This document shows positions 13,443-23,989 of a stretch of DNA of 64,000 nucleotides, piece by piece. Position 1 is the first letter of the stretch. Each line of letters begins with the position of its first letter. The translations under genes and the position numbers were made by a program. This DNA is from Cryptomeria japonica (lineage: Eukaryota; Streptophyta; Pinopsida; Cupressales; Cupressaceae): the NCBI RefSeq assembly GCF_030272615.1, contig NC_081411.1, positions 185,302,449 to 185,366,448 on the forward strand, in the 5' to 3' direction. The notes under the pieces are model-generated. The model did not search any database and had not been told where the DNA came from. It saw only the letters and a program-made list of their open reading frames with translations.

Positions 13443-15154
13443 TGTTGTAGATAGAGAATAATATGTTGTCATTGATTTCAACCCATGATGTCAACTCATG
13501 TTAAACTCCTATGCTAACCAAAGATACACTTGTATGACTAATGGATTTTAGTAAAATTATGGTATTTGCATGTTATTTTTATGTTAAAGTCTACCCTTAC
13601 AGAGATATGAAATAAAAATATTCAACATTGATGTACATTGTCATTGATTCCAATTGTGTGGAGATATCTAGAGATGCTTTTCAAAAGTGAAGTGATGGAG
13701 TAAGTTTCCATTGTACATAGTTGTACCTGACCTTTTGAAGTTCATGTTCATAGTGAATATTTGTTAGAGTCAATTAGTTTTTGGTGTATAAAGAATGATG
13801 CAGAGATGGGTACACATGTTTGGGTATGATTTCAAGCTATTCACAGTGATATCTTGTCACTTGTGTGTACCGCATTTAGCGGTATGATCTAAAAAGTTGT
13901 CTATGACATAAAGTGAGCATATTCTAAAACATAGACAATGTTTGAGTCCACATTCTTCCACACATCAAGATATGATCTTACTATTTTGATGCTAACATTG
14001 TAGTGCTAGAAACGTGACATATCTAAATTTTTAGGTTAAGACTTCCTCCATAGAAACAGTTATAAATATATGAGTATTGGACAATGCTAAGTTAGAGTAA
14101 AGTTCTTCACAGGGCATGTTGGGATGCTCAACATTTCATCATACTGGTATATTTAATCAAGACCTGGTTTTAGGACATATTAACTAATGTCTAAGAAATG
14201 AGTGTATTCATGTTTTAGATGATTTGGTATACTACAAGTTTAGTTTCCAAGGTGTCAAGACAATATAGTGAACTTCTATACTTTGTTTTTGACTTGTGCA
14301 AGTAGTTAGATGTTTGTGGTAGTGTGGAATGGGCATAAGTCATAAAATAAGTGTGTAAAGATGTTTAACATGTAAAATCTCATATCATGATTTGCATGCT
14401 GATGTTTAAGTGTCTTCGATATCAATTACATGTAGGTTAGCTAGATTGAAGTGTTAAGTGCTTGAAATGCCAACTTGAAATGCTAGAAGGGTTTGCTCGA
14501 GATGTTTGGACCATGCGCCAAGTAGAGTAACATATTCCAATCATGTAAGATTGTTTTGGGACCAATTAATCCTTTTGCATGAACTGATGTGACCTATTTT
14601 GATTGGGTTATGTGCCTTGAGGTTGACTACTGTGTTGCTACAAATTTCTACCTTGTAGCTAACCCAAGTAATGTTTTGAAGACATGCGGAGGATATGAAA
14701 GGTATATAAAATAAATTAAAATGGGTATAAATATAGAGAAGGATATGTGCTTCAATGCCTTATTCAATAGAGTGTATTGTTGACAAATGTCATTACTTTT
14801 ATAAAAGGTTGTAAGATTCAGGGAGTAGTGAGCTTCCTTTGGCAAAGTCATAAAACTTTATGAAGTGTATGCTTCCTTATGGGCTCATCCCATACAAATC
14901 TATTCTAATATTGCTATATTGTGAGGCTAGATTTGGATAGTAGGTCCAAGTAGCTCTTCTCATCGTGGTTTCTTTCTTGTGGAGTTTTCCATGTAAATCT
15001 AGTGTTATTATTGTGCTTATTTTGTTCTCTCTATTCTTTCCATCTAATCATTAATGCATAATGAATGACTTATCAGAAGCATAATATTTTTCAGTTTAAG
15101 AATGATTCGCCTCCTCTTCCCTCCCCCTTCCTCTATCTCCAGGAGTGTTCCAAA
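13443..15154 (+). repeat. 3' LTR of the element at 6503-15159
   Basis: It begins TGTTGTAGATAGAG and aligns with 6508-8198 over its full length. It is followed by AGTAG, one base different from the AGTAA before the 5' LTR. Confidence 0.85.
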
Positions 15155-15159
15155 AGTAG

Positions 15160-15613
15160 ATGGTAAGTTGGAGTGCTGTAATTCTAGATAGGTGGATACA
15201 AAATACCACTAGAATGAGGGAGGGGATTTTGAGCCAATTCTTTCTATTATAGCTAAACCTCCATTAGATCATTTTTATCTACTACTATTGCTTGCGACTT
15301 AGAGGGGAAAGTACATAAATTCAATAGGCCAAAAAGTTGTCAAATTTTATAATTCTTCACAATGCACTCATATTTTAAAAGCACAATGTGCATGTATTAT
15401 GCCTTAAATGCAATTTCTAGGATGTGAGTTTGCTATAATATGATTAAATTCTAGTTTTCAAAACTTGAATATCTCGTTTAGCATTTAAATAAGTTTGAAT
15501 ATACCAATCCTCAAATTTTGACATTCAATTTGGATGCGAAAGACATTTCTCAAAAACAAAACAAAAAAATTTAGCATTTAATTTCTATAAAATTTATATA
15601 TTTTATGATAAAA
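15160..15613. other. Spacer between two LTR systems
   Basis: About 450 bp of AT-rich sequence without recognised coding, repeat or regulatory signal. Confidence 0.5.
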
Positions 15614-16474
15614 TGTAATGTCCCCACTTTGAAATATAATTTAATAATAAAGAACAGTAATAAAACTAAAATACAAAAGAATTAATATAAAAATTCAATT
15701 AAAATTTAAAAGAATAATTAAATATAATTAAAAATTTCTTAAAGTTAATGAATGGTCAAGAGGCATGAAATGATAAGTTGTGACTCCCTCAAACGTGAGA
15801 TATAAAAGAGAGAAAAGAACCTCATTTGAGAGGGGGAGAATGTGGAAATAAAAAGTGTAGGTCTTATTTAAATAAGAAGTCCAGCTGTTTTTGTGGAAGG
15901 TTGTGTACCTTTCAAAGGCCGAAAATAATGAAGAGTTGCACTCTTTCAAAAGGTGCTAATGGTGAAAGGGTGTGTCTATTGCCCAAGGGCATGCATGATG
16001 AAGAGGTGTGACCTCTCCCTCACATTGAGAGATATAAAGGAAATGAATAAAAGTATCCAACAACATCACCATGGATTGGATCAAATCAGAACTGTTATTA
16101 AGTTATAGGCAGTAGCATCTTTGTTCTTGGTGGTATGCATGGGGATGTGCTGAATATCTATGGTTAATACATGAAGCTTGATATTATTGTTATGCAAAAT
16201 TTAGTAGTAATATTACTATAGACTGCAATATGTATGATTGTCATACGTAATTTCATATATATTCATAATGAGAAGTTAGTATACTTATTGTCTGAATCAT
16301 GTTATTACTATCAGTATTTAAGAAGATGAGAATGAGATGTTCCAAACAGGGGTAGTCTAAATCCAAGTAATAGGTTAAGTCCCAAAATAGGGTGGGGACC
16401 AACGAACCATAAGCCTTGAGGGTATAGGCCCAAGATAGGTAAGGGCTTGGATCTATAAAGTAGGTGAGATTACA
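15614..16474 (+). repeat. Array LTR1
   Basis: It starts TGTAATGTCCCC and ends GATTACA directly before a primer-site-like sequence. At 861 bp it is shorter than its siblings of about 1.07 kb. A TATAAAAG lies at 15801-15808. A 61-codon open stretch (15826-16011) recurs in several sibling LTRs. Confidence 0.85.
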
Positions 16475-16722
16475 AATGGTATGAGAGATTTGATCTTGCC
16501 ATCCTGTAGGTTAAAGATGAATCAATGAATCATTCTAGTCAATAAGAAGAAATCTAGCAATACGTGAATTCACGTGTATGCTCTGTGTTTGCATATATAT
16601 ATGTGTATGCTTCATGTCTTTCATGTGTATGCTTCATGTTTGATTAATATTGGTAGATGACTCAATTTGGTAAAATTAAATTCGACATTGCTTGAGGACA
16701 AGCAAATTTTGGAAAGGCGGAC
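16475..16722 (+). repeat. Array interior 1 (primer site, hairpin, polypurine tract)
   Basis: A 248-bp gene-less interior. It carries the perfect hairpin TTGCTTGAGGACAAGCAA at 16688-16705 just before the purine-rich tract and LTR2. Confidence 0.8.
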
Positions 16723-17714
16723 TATAATGTGCCCACTTTAAAATATAATTTAATAATAAAGAACAATAATAAAATTGAAATACAAAAGAATTAATATAAC
16801 AATTAAATTAAAATATAAAAGAATAAATAAATATAATTAAAATTTGATTAAAGTTAATGAATGATTAGAAGGCATGAAATGATAAGTTGTGACTCCCTCA
16901 AATGTGAGATATAAAAGAGATAAAAGAACCTCATTTGAGGGGGGGAGAATTTGGAAATGAGAAGTGTAGATCTTATTTAAATGAGAATTCTAGATGTGAT
17001 TGTGGAAGGTTGTGTCCCTTTCAAAGGGCATAAATAATGAAGAGTTGCACTCTTTCAAAAGTTGCTAATGGTGAAAGGGTGTGTCTCTTGCTCAAGGGAA
17101 TGCATGATGAAGAGGTGCGACCTCTCCCTCACGTTGAGAGATATAAAGGAAAGGAATTAAAGAATCCAACAACATCACCATTGATTGGATCAGATCAGAA
17201 CTATTATTAAGATACATCTAATAGTGTCTTTGTTCTTAGTGGTATGCATGGGGATGTGTTGGATATCTATGCTTAATACATGAATCTTGATAACGTTGTT
17301 ATGCAAAATTTAGTAGTAATAGTAATATAGACTTCAATATGTATGGCAATCATACGTAATTTCATTTATATTTATTCATAATACGTATAGTCTGAATCAT
17401 GTTATTACTATAGGTATTTAAGAAGATAAGAATGAGATGTTCCAAAGAGGGGTGGTCTAAATCCAAGCAATAGGTTAAGTCCCAAAATAGGGTGGGGATC
17501 AGGGACCCATAAGCCTTGAGGGTATAGGCCTAAGATAGGTAATGGCTTGGATCTTTAAAATTTGAGGGAACCTATTGTATTTGGTCTCTAATCGCTTTGG
17601 TAACATACACAAACCCTTCTCCCTTAAAAATGAAGTAGTAGCAGGGTCAGATATCTATATTAAGAACTATGAATAATGAAATTAATCATCTAATGAGGAA
17701 AATAAATAAGAACT
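16723..17714 (+). repeat. Array LTR2, left part (interrupted by a LINE)
   Basis: It aligns with the other LTRs up to about 17714, where LINE sequence begins. The LTR resumes at about 25845 and ends at 25906. The two parts total about 1.05 kb, close to a full LTR. Confidence 0.85.
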
Positions 17715-17802
17715 CATCACAAGGGGATCTATAACTAGAGTTTTTCAGGGTCAGTCGAATGCTGGAGCCCCCAAAACAACTGACAGTGCAGAAAAGCAGG
17801 GA

Positions 17803-18853
17803 GTGGCTGACTCGAAAGATGGTGGGGACCCGAATACAAGGTTTCAAGTGGAACCTAGCGATGGGACCCATAAGGTAGGCTTTGAAAATTGTCCCTGCAA
17901 AAATAGGGAGTCACAAGATCCTCGATCAATCCATAAGATCACGGGTGCTATGGAGCCTGCCATCTTGTTTGGAGTCTCGATTAATCGGTGGTTATTCAAA
18001 GTCAAACCGACTAGCAAGTCTTGCTTCCCCCCAGTTTTTGTTATCTCTGATAAGAACAAAAGAAAGATAGCTCTTGCGATCTCGGACCAGGTGATTGACT
18101 ACAACATTGCTTTATTGAAACTATCCCTTGTTTATAAGTTTTCTGGTGCGAGACCTAACATCGACCTGGTTAGGGTTTTTGCGAGTAAAAGATGGAAGCT
18201 GAAAGGACAGGTTGACATCTCTGCTCTTCCGAGGGGTTTTTTCTCCTTTGTGTTCTCTTGTGTTGAAGATGTCCTAGTTATTCTTTGTGGGGGACCATGG
18301 GTTGTGGGAGGTCTTCACATACCCTGAAAAAATGGGTTCCCAATATGGATATGTCCGATGCCTTTTTTGAAATGGTTCTTGTATGGGTGAGACTCCCAGG
18401 GCTTCCTTTGGAGTATTGGCATGAGGATATCTTTAAGGGTATAGCTAGAGTTTTAGGTGAGCTTCTCTCGATTGACCCTATGATTACTGCAAAGAAGAAA
18501 TGGTTTATGATAGATTATGTGTGGGGGTCGGCCAATCTAAGGATCTTCCTTCCTCGGTTGAACTTGTTTCAAAGCTAGGTTCGCTTTTTCAGGCCATTGA
18601 ATATAAATATCTGCCCTTTGTCTGTTTTTTGTGCAAGAAGGCGGGACATTGGGTGAAGAAATGTCCTCGGAATATTAAGAAAGATGAAGAGAGAAATAAA
18701 GGCTCTAGGATGTGGAAACCTAAACCTAGGGTGGTTGGAGGTCAAAGAAAACAAGAAGAGAATAAGTTTCCTAAAGTACCTAATGAGATTCTAGAGAACG
18801 ACAAAGATGGGATGGAAAATCATCAACCTATGAAGAACGATGAGGCTAAGTAG
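17803..18853 (+). pseudogene. LINE ORF1, nucleic-acid-binding protein (frame-broken)
   Basis: The first part (17803-18327) includes GVSINRWLFKVKP and FVFSCVEDVLVILCGGPW, typical of the DUF4283-like domain of plant LINE ORF1. The next frame (18285-18578) continues with VLVWVRLPGLPLEYW, a hallmark of the same domain. A third frame (18500-18853) has the CCHC knuckle CFLCKKAGHWVKKC. So at least two frameshifts split one protein: near 18300-18327, and between 18500 and 18578. The frame is open upstream of 17803 without a clear ATG, so the native start is uncertain. The family role is binding LINE RNA and chaperoning target-primed reverse transcription. Downstream, 18959-19528 is the acidic, low-complexity C-terminal part in yet another open stretch. 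Confidence 0.8.
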
Positions 18854-18958
18854 AAAGGTTAGGAGAAAAAAGTTGATGGTATAGAAAATTTATAGTAGAT
18901 GCAGAATGATGAAGATAAGGAGATGGGCTAGGAGGTTGATATTCAAGGTGATGCCCTT

Positions 18959-19528
18959 GTGCAGAAGGAAGGAGGAAATAGTTTAGGAGACCAAAGTACT
19001 AATATGGTTGATAATGAAGAAAAGTTTAAGGGGGATGACTTGGAGGAAGGTGAGCTTCTGAATTATGCTGGATCTAGAAGTGTTTCGCCAAGTAATAGAA
19101 GGTATGAGGCTAAGGAGGGACATGATAGCCCTATCTGCACCTTTAAGGACCATCAATCTTCATCGGTGTTAGGCTCTTCTTTTGGAGATATGGTTTCAAG
19201 CTTATTGAAGATATCCAATCCCAAGGAATCTTCAACCCAAAACTCTAATGGTATCCTCTCTGATCTGGATCAGAACGTTGTAATTATGGATAGACTGGAA
19301 TCTCCAAGGGAAGAGAATAGTAAACAAGACAAAGAGAAAATAAGCTTGGATGAGATTGAGTTTGATGATGACATGACCTATACGAAAGTGGATAAGAAGA
19401 AGAAGAAAACGCAACAAAAGTATGGTGCTGGTGTTTCTACTCGCAACAGATTAAAAGCGGATTGTGGGCCTCCTCGGAGTGCGGGCAGGAAATTTAATAT
19501 ATGGAAAAGAGAACATGATTTCTTGTAA
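18959..19528 (+). pseudogene. LINE ORF1 C-terminal, acidic linker region
   Basis: An open stretch of 189 codons, rich in Asp, Glu, Ser and Lys, with no catalytic motif. It includes DDLEEGELLN and a Lys run (KKKKKTQQK) before a basic end (RNRLKADCGPPRSAGRK). It sits between the CCHC knuckle and the endonuclease, where plant LINEs carry a variable linker. It ends at a stop at 19526-19528; the endonuclease-like sequence begins at about 19612. Confidence 0.6.
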
Positions 19529-19611
19529 AATATTGCGGATGGGTCACAGAGGATGATCCATGAAAGTCTTTTTAATTCTCCTTGTCAAAAATTAAGATAC
19601 TCTCCTAGAAT

Positions 19612-20510
19612 ATTAAAGGTCTTAATAGTGGTCATAAATAGGACATTGTTCATAATTTTGCTAGGGACCATAAACTGGATATTCTGCTTATTCAAGAAAC
19701 TAAAATGCCAAAGGAGAGAGTTGAGAAACTTAAGTTTTTTAAGTTTTGTGATTCCCTAGGTAGTAATTCTGATGGAGCTTTTGGAGGTGTTGTTACTTTA
19801 TGGAATTCACATTTTATTCAAGGTGTGTCTCTCTGTCATGATGGCAACCATGTTGCTACTTTGTTTAAGCACTCTACAGATGGTTACTCATGGATCTTAT
19901 CTAATATCTATGCACCTAACAACAAGGTCTCTCGAAGGAAATTTTGGGCTAAACTTTTTTCCTTTTAGAGTAACCATCCTAACATCCCTTGGCTTGTTAT
20001 TGGAGATTTCAACACTCCCCTCCAAGAGGCTGAGAAGTTTGGAGGGTCTCAGATATAGCTAGATAGTAAACAAGACTTGGCAGACTTCATCAATGATCAG
20101 TGTCTTATAGATCTGGACTTATCTGGAGCTTCCTACACTTGGACTAACCGCAAGGTTGAGGATGAGTTGATACAAGTTAGATTGGATCGGGCCCTCATCT
20201 CTATGGAATGGTTACATCTATATTATTGTTCTTTAAATGGTATGATCAAAGTTGGTTTTGACCATTATCCTATCAACTTTGTGGCTGAATCCAAAGGTGG
20301 TAGGAGAAGAAAGTTCCCCTTTAAATTTGAAAATATGTGGTTGTCTCATTCAAGTTTTCTTAATTGTGTTAAGGAGTGGTGGAATTTTCAAGTTGATGGT
20401 ACTGCTCTGTTTCACATTGCTATAAAGCTTAGGATTGTGAAGGATAAGGTTAGAAAATGGAACAAGGAGACCCTTGGTGATATTTTCTTGTTGAAAGCTT
20501 CTCTTTAGTT
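19612..20510 (+). pseudogene. LINE APE-type endonuclease domain (frame-broken)
   Basis: Recognisable blocks in order: LKGLNSGHK near 19615, LLIQETKM near 19690, ILSNIYAPN near 19900, VIGDFNTPLQEAEKFGG near 19998, GASYTWTNRK with VRLDRALIS near 20130-20200, and a DHYPI block near 20260. These match the APE-type endonuclease of L1-like elements, which nicks genomic DNA to prime reverse transcription. The catalytic-type QETK, GDFN and DHYP blocks are all present. Some in-frame stops interrupt the reading (for example around 19970 and 20056), so the copy is inactive as it stands. Confidence 0.85.
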
Positions 20511-20712
20511 GCAATTGAATATTATTCAAGATAAGATCTAAGGAGAAGGTTATGCTGCTGACAATTTTTCTAAAGAGAGTGACATTTTGTCTATATATCA
20601 CAACCTTATTGCTAAGGAGGAGATTTTTTAGAGACAGAGATCTAGGTCTTTATGGGTTAACAATGAAGATAGAAACAATAGTTTTTTTCATGTCACCACT
20701 CTCAAACATATA

Positions 20713-22431
20713 GTGGCTAATAGAATTTATTACATCATAAAAAACGGGAGTAAACTTGAGAGGGAAGAGGAAATTAGTGAAGTTGGTGTTAAGTTTTTTG
20801 AAGAGATTCTGAAGGTTGACCCTATGCTGGATTCAGAGGCCCAAATTCTTCTGGCTGATTCTATTCCTAAGGTGTTGTCTGAAGATCAAAACTGTAGTTT
20901 GATTGCTATCCCTTCTAAAGAGGAAATAAGAATGTTGTCTTTTCCTTTGATGGTAACAAGGCTCTTGGCCCCGATGGCTTCCCTATGTTATTCTTTCAAA
21001 CCTTTTGGGGTGTTGTTGAGAAAGATGTTACTCATATTGTTAAAGAATTTTTTGGAGCTAGATCTTTTCTTAAGGAACTTAATGCAACTTTTGTTGTCCT
21101 TATTTTGAAGATGCAAAGAGATAATTCTTTGGATGCCTTTCGACCTATTAGCTTGTGCAACTCATTTTATAAATCATCTCCAAAGTTCTGACTTCTATGT
21201 TGTTGTGGATTTTGCCCCTTTTGATTTCTCCTTAGCAGAATGGTTTTGTTCCGGGGAGACAAATTTTGGACTCCATTATTACTGTGCATGAGAACATTCA
21301 TTCCTTGGTTGCTTCGAACACACAGGGGTTTTTGCTGAAGCTGGACATTGCAAAGGCTTATGATAGGGTGGATTGGTCCTTTTTGAGGAAAATTCTTGAT
21401 GCCTTTGGATTTTTTGGGAGGGTCATTAGCCTTATTTGGCACCTCATCACCATGACCTCATCTGCTATTATTGTCAATGGTTCGCCATCTCAGTTCTTCA
21501 GAGCCTCTCGTGGGTTAAGGCAGGGAGATCCTATCTCCTCTATATTGTTCACCATTATGGCTGGAAGCTTGGGTAGATTCATTCATAAACAGGTGCTGGA
21601 AGAGACTCTAAAAGGCTTGAAACTATCTTCTGCCTGTTTAACTTGTTCTCATCAACAGTTTGTTGATGACACTATCCTGATGGGGAGCTCTTATTATGGG
21701 GAAGCTAGAGTTATAAAGTCTACCTTAAGCCTTTATGAAAAGGCTTTGGGACAGGTGGTTAATAGAGTGAAGAGTTCCATTTTCTTCTTCAATACTCTTG
21801 AGGCTAGACAAAAGAATATTGTTGATAACCTTGGCTACATGATTGGCTCGCTCCCCTCAACCTATTTAAGTCTTCCTTTGGGATCTAAGCCTTCTGATTC
21901 TTTTTGGCTTTCTTTGATTGATCACTTCAATAGGAAGCTGGCGAGATGGAAGGGTATCCTTAGTCAGGCTAGGAAAATTCAGCTGCTAAAGGCCACACTA
22001 CAAAACCTTTTGGTGTATTCCCTCAACTTTTTCAAGATTCCCTCAAAGTTTGTGGAGGTTATCGAAAAATTCAAAAAATATTTGTTTGGTCGAGGGTGGA
22101 GGAAAGGAAAATAATCCCTCTGGTAGCATGGGAGAATGTTTGTAAACCCAAAAAATATGGGGGTCTAGGAATTAAGAGTATCAAGTCTTTTAATTTAGCT
22201 TTCTTGGCTAAACAAGTTTGGAGAACTTATGATTGCATGAGAGAATGGAATGCTCTCTGGCATAACAAATATCTCTACAATGTTCATACTTTTCAGGATT
22301 TTCTTAACTCCTTTCAAATCTCTGCTAGATCATATCTATGGAATAACAATATTAAGGCCATGGATGTTGCTAATCGTGGATCTTACCAGAAGGTTGGGAA
22401 TGGAAGGAGTATCCGTTTTTGGGATGAGTAG
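20713..22431 (+). pseudogene. LINE reverse transcriptase (frame-broken)
   Basis: Blocks in order: an ALGPDGFP-like motif near 20960, a DAFRPISLCN block near 21130, a QNGFVPGRQ block near 21240, then a 282-codon open stretch (21266-22114) with LKLDIAKAYDRVDWSF (first catalytic Asp), RGLRQGDPIS and QQFVDDTILM (catalytic Asp pair), and the thumb region. The catalytic block reads FVDD where plant L1 elements usually have FADD. Sequence continues in another frame (22096-22431) with LVAWENVCKPKKYGGLGIK, typical of the post-RT region. Frame changes fall near 20960, 21190-21260 and 22100. In the family this enzyme copies LINE RNA at the nicked target. Confidence 0.9.
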
Positions 22432-22467
22432 TGGATCGGTAAGAATCCGCTAACCTCTAATCCTTTA

Positions 22468-22915
22468 TTGGGGGCTTTTAGAGATTTTTGTATTGCTTCT
22501 TTTGGGTCGATGGTGGTGGACTATTGGGTTGAAGAGAAATGGGTGAATCTCTCTGTTATTCACTCGTCTCTTGCCCAACTACAAGTTTCTCTAAACTCAT
22601 TTGGATTAGAGAATAGTGCTGAAGATGAATTGATATGGAGGTTCTCCTCTACTGGTAAATTCTTTATTGCTTTTGTGGCTTGTTGTGATGATCCTCTTGT
22701 TCCATGGTGGTCCAAAGTCTGGATTAAACATTCAATATCTAAGATCAACATGTTTTTCTGGCTTCTCTTTTTGAATTAAATCCTTACCACAAATAATCTT
22801 TGTGAGCAGAGATTTTCATTCCTAATAGATGTTATTTATGCTTAAAGGAAGTTGAATCTATTGATCATCTTTTTCTACATTGTTCTTATGCGATGGAAGT
22901 TTGGAGTCAAGTTCT
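22468..22915 (+). pseudogene. LINE zf-RVT-like Cys/His region
   Basis: Sequence between the reverse transcriptase and RNase H. It includes a block read as CYLCLKEVESIDHLFLHC near 22830-22885, which fits the zf-RVT Cys/His motif of plant LINEs. An upstream open stretch (22468-22779) has DELIWRFSSTGKF and WWSKVWIKHSISKINMFFWL, also typical. A frame break separates the two parts. Confidence 0.7.
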
Positions 22916-23017
22916 TCAGAGATGGGATCTTTGCTAGAAATTTCCTGGGTCGGTTAAGGAGTTTGTTGATCAATGGAGGGTGCCTACTAGGAATTATTTA
23001 TTAAACTTTATGGTCCT

Positions 23018-23767
23018 TTGTGTTTCCTCATGTGGTGTGGGGTTAATGGAAGGAGCAAAATAATCAAATCTTTAGGGAGACCTATCTTCAGCCTGAGATT
23101 GTTTTTCAGGAAAATTAATCGGGCTATAATTGATAATCTCTCTACTGTCAATTTAAAGTGTAAGACTCAAAACAACGGTTTTAAAGACTATGAGACTAGG
23201 GTTGCCAATGCTTGGGAAATTAATTATGATATATATCAGTTTGTTAGGCCCAATTCTAATATTAGAGCTAATCTTGGTTGGAGAAAACCTCCTCAAGGTT
23301 GGGCCAAAATTAATTTTGATGGGGTGACCAAAGGTAACCTTGGGCTGACAAGATGCGGGGGAGTGTTGTGTGATCACAACGGCAACTTTCTTTCAGTGAT
23401 GGCGCTCCCATTGGGAACTCAGACTAACCATCTTGCTAAAGCCATTGGAGCCTACCAAAGCCTCATTCTTGCTAGACAACACAATTTCAAATGTGTTTGG
23501 TTGGAGGGAGACTCAAAAAATATTATAAACTATCTAAGGGGTGTAATTTCTAAACCCTCTTGGAATGTTGAAATTTGGATTAAAAAAGATAGGGATATTA
23601 TTAAATCTTTTGATAAATATTTTATGTCCCATATCTATAAGGAGTCTAATATCGTGGCTGACTACGTTGCAAATAAAGGGGTTACTAGTAAGAGTCAGTT
23701 GAGTTGGACCAATGGGGACAAGCTGGAGGCTAAACTTTTCATGCTTATCCTTCATGATAGAAGTTGA
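23018..23767 (+). CDS. LINE RNase H domain (RVT_3 type)
   Basis: A 249-codon open stretch whose second half is an RNase H of the plant RVT_3 type: WRKPPQGWAKINFDGVTKGN (first Asp), CGGVLCDHNGNF, then VWLEGDSKNIINYL (a later catalytic Asp) and IYKESNIVADYVANKG near the end. It sits downstream of the Cys/His block in the usual order. The first about 80 codons are less clear. The short homologous piece on the minus strand at 57362-58010 comes from another LINE. The open frame may start upstream of 23018. Confidence 0.85.
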   Translation: MCFLMWCGVNGRSKIIKSLGRPIFSLRLFFRKINRAIIDNLSTVNLKCKTQNNGFKDYETRVANAWEINYDIYQFVRPNSNIRANLGWRKPPQGWAKINFDGVTKGNLGLTRCGGVLCDHNGNFLSVMALPLGTQTNHLAKAIGAYQSLILARQHNFKCVWLEGDSKNIINYLRGVISKPSWNVEIWIKKDRDIIKSFDKYFMSHIYKESNIVADYVANKGVTSKSQLSWTNGDKLEAKLFMLILHDRS

Positions 23768-23989
23768 GGCAATGATATGAATGATAATTTGTGCCATCAT
23801 CAATAGAAGTGCATCTAGAAAGATCGACTCCTTTCCGATTTTGGCATGTGGCCAAAGAGGACAGAATAATAAGTGTGGAGTTATTTCACATTCTTTGTGG
23901 GTGTATACTAGTATGTTGTGAGCTATGTCCTTTAGATTGCAAGTCGTGAGTGTTGCTAATCAGAGAGAGAAGATGAGAATGGGAGGTGC

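Larger units (their letters stand above)
6503..15159 (+). mobile_element. Old LTR retrotransposon, gag-bearing, apparently non-autonomous
   Basis: Two related direct repeats of about 1.7 kb (6508-8198 and 13443-15154) flank a roughly 5.2-kb interior. A 5-bp near-duplication flanks the whole (AGTAA 6503-6507, AGTAG 15155-15159). The primer site TGGTATCAAAGC lies two bases after the 5' LTR and a purine-rich tract just before the 3' LTR. The interior holds a gag-like CCHC region and further decayed coding sequence, but I recognise no integrase, reverse transcriptase or RNase H. Hand comparison of the first about 115 LTR bases gives roughly 15% difference, so the element is old. It is clearly broken, with many breaks. 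The initiator-Met primer site is common in both Copia and Gypsy, so the superfamily is not certain; Copia-like is a guess from the gag. Confidence 0.85.

Noticed and set aside
15826-16011. 61-codon frame in an array LTR as a host gene
   Set aside because: It is part of a repeated LTR. Kept only as a finding about recurrence.
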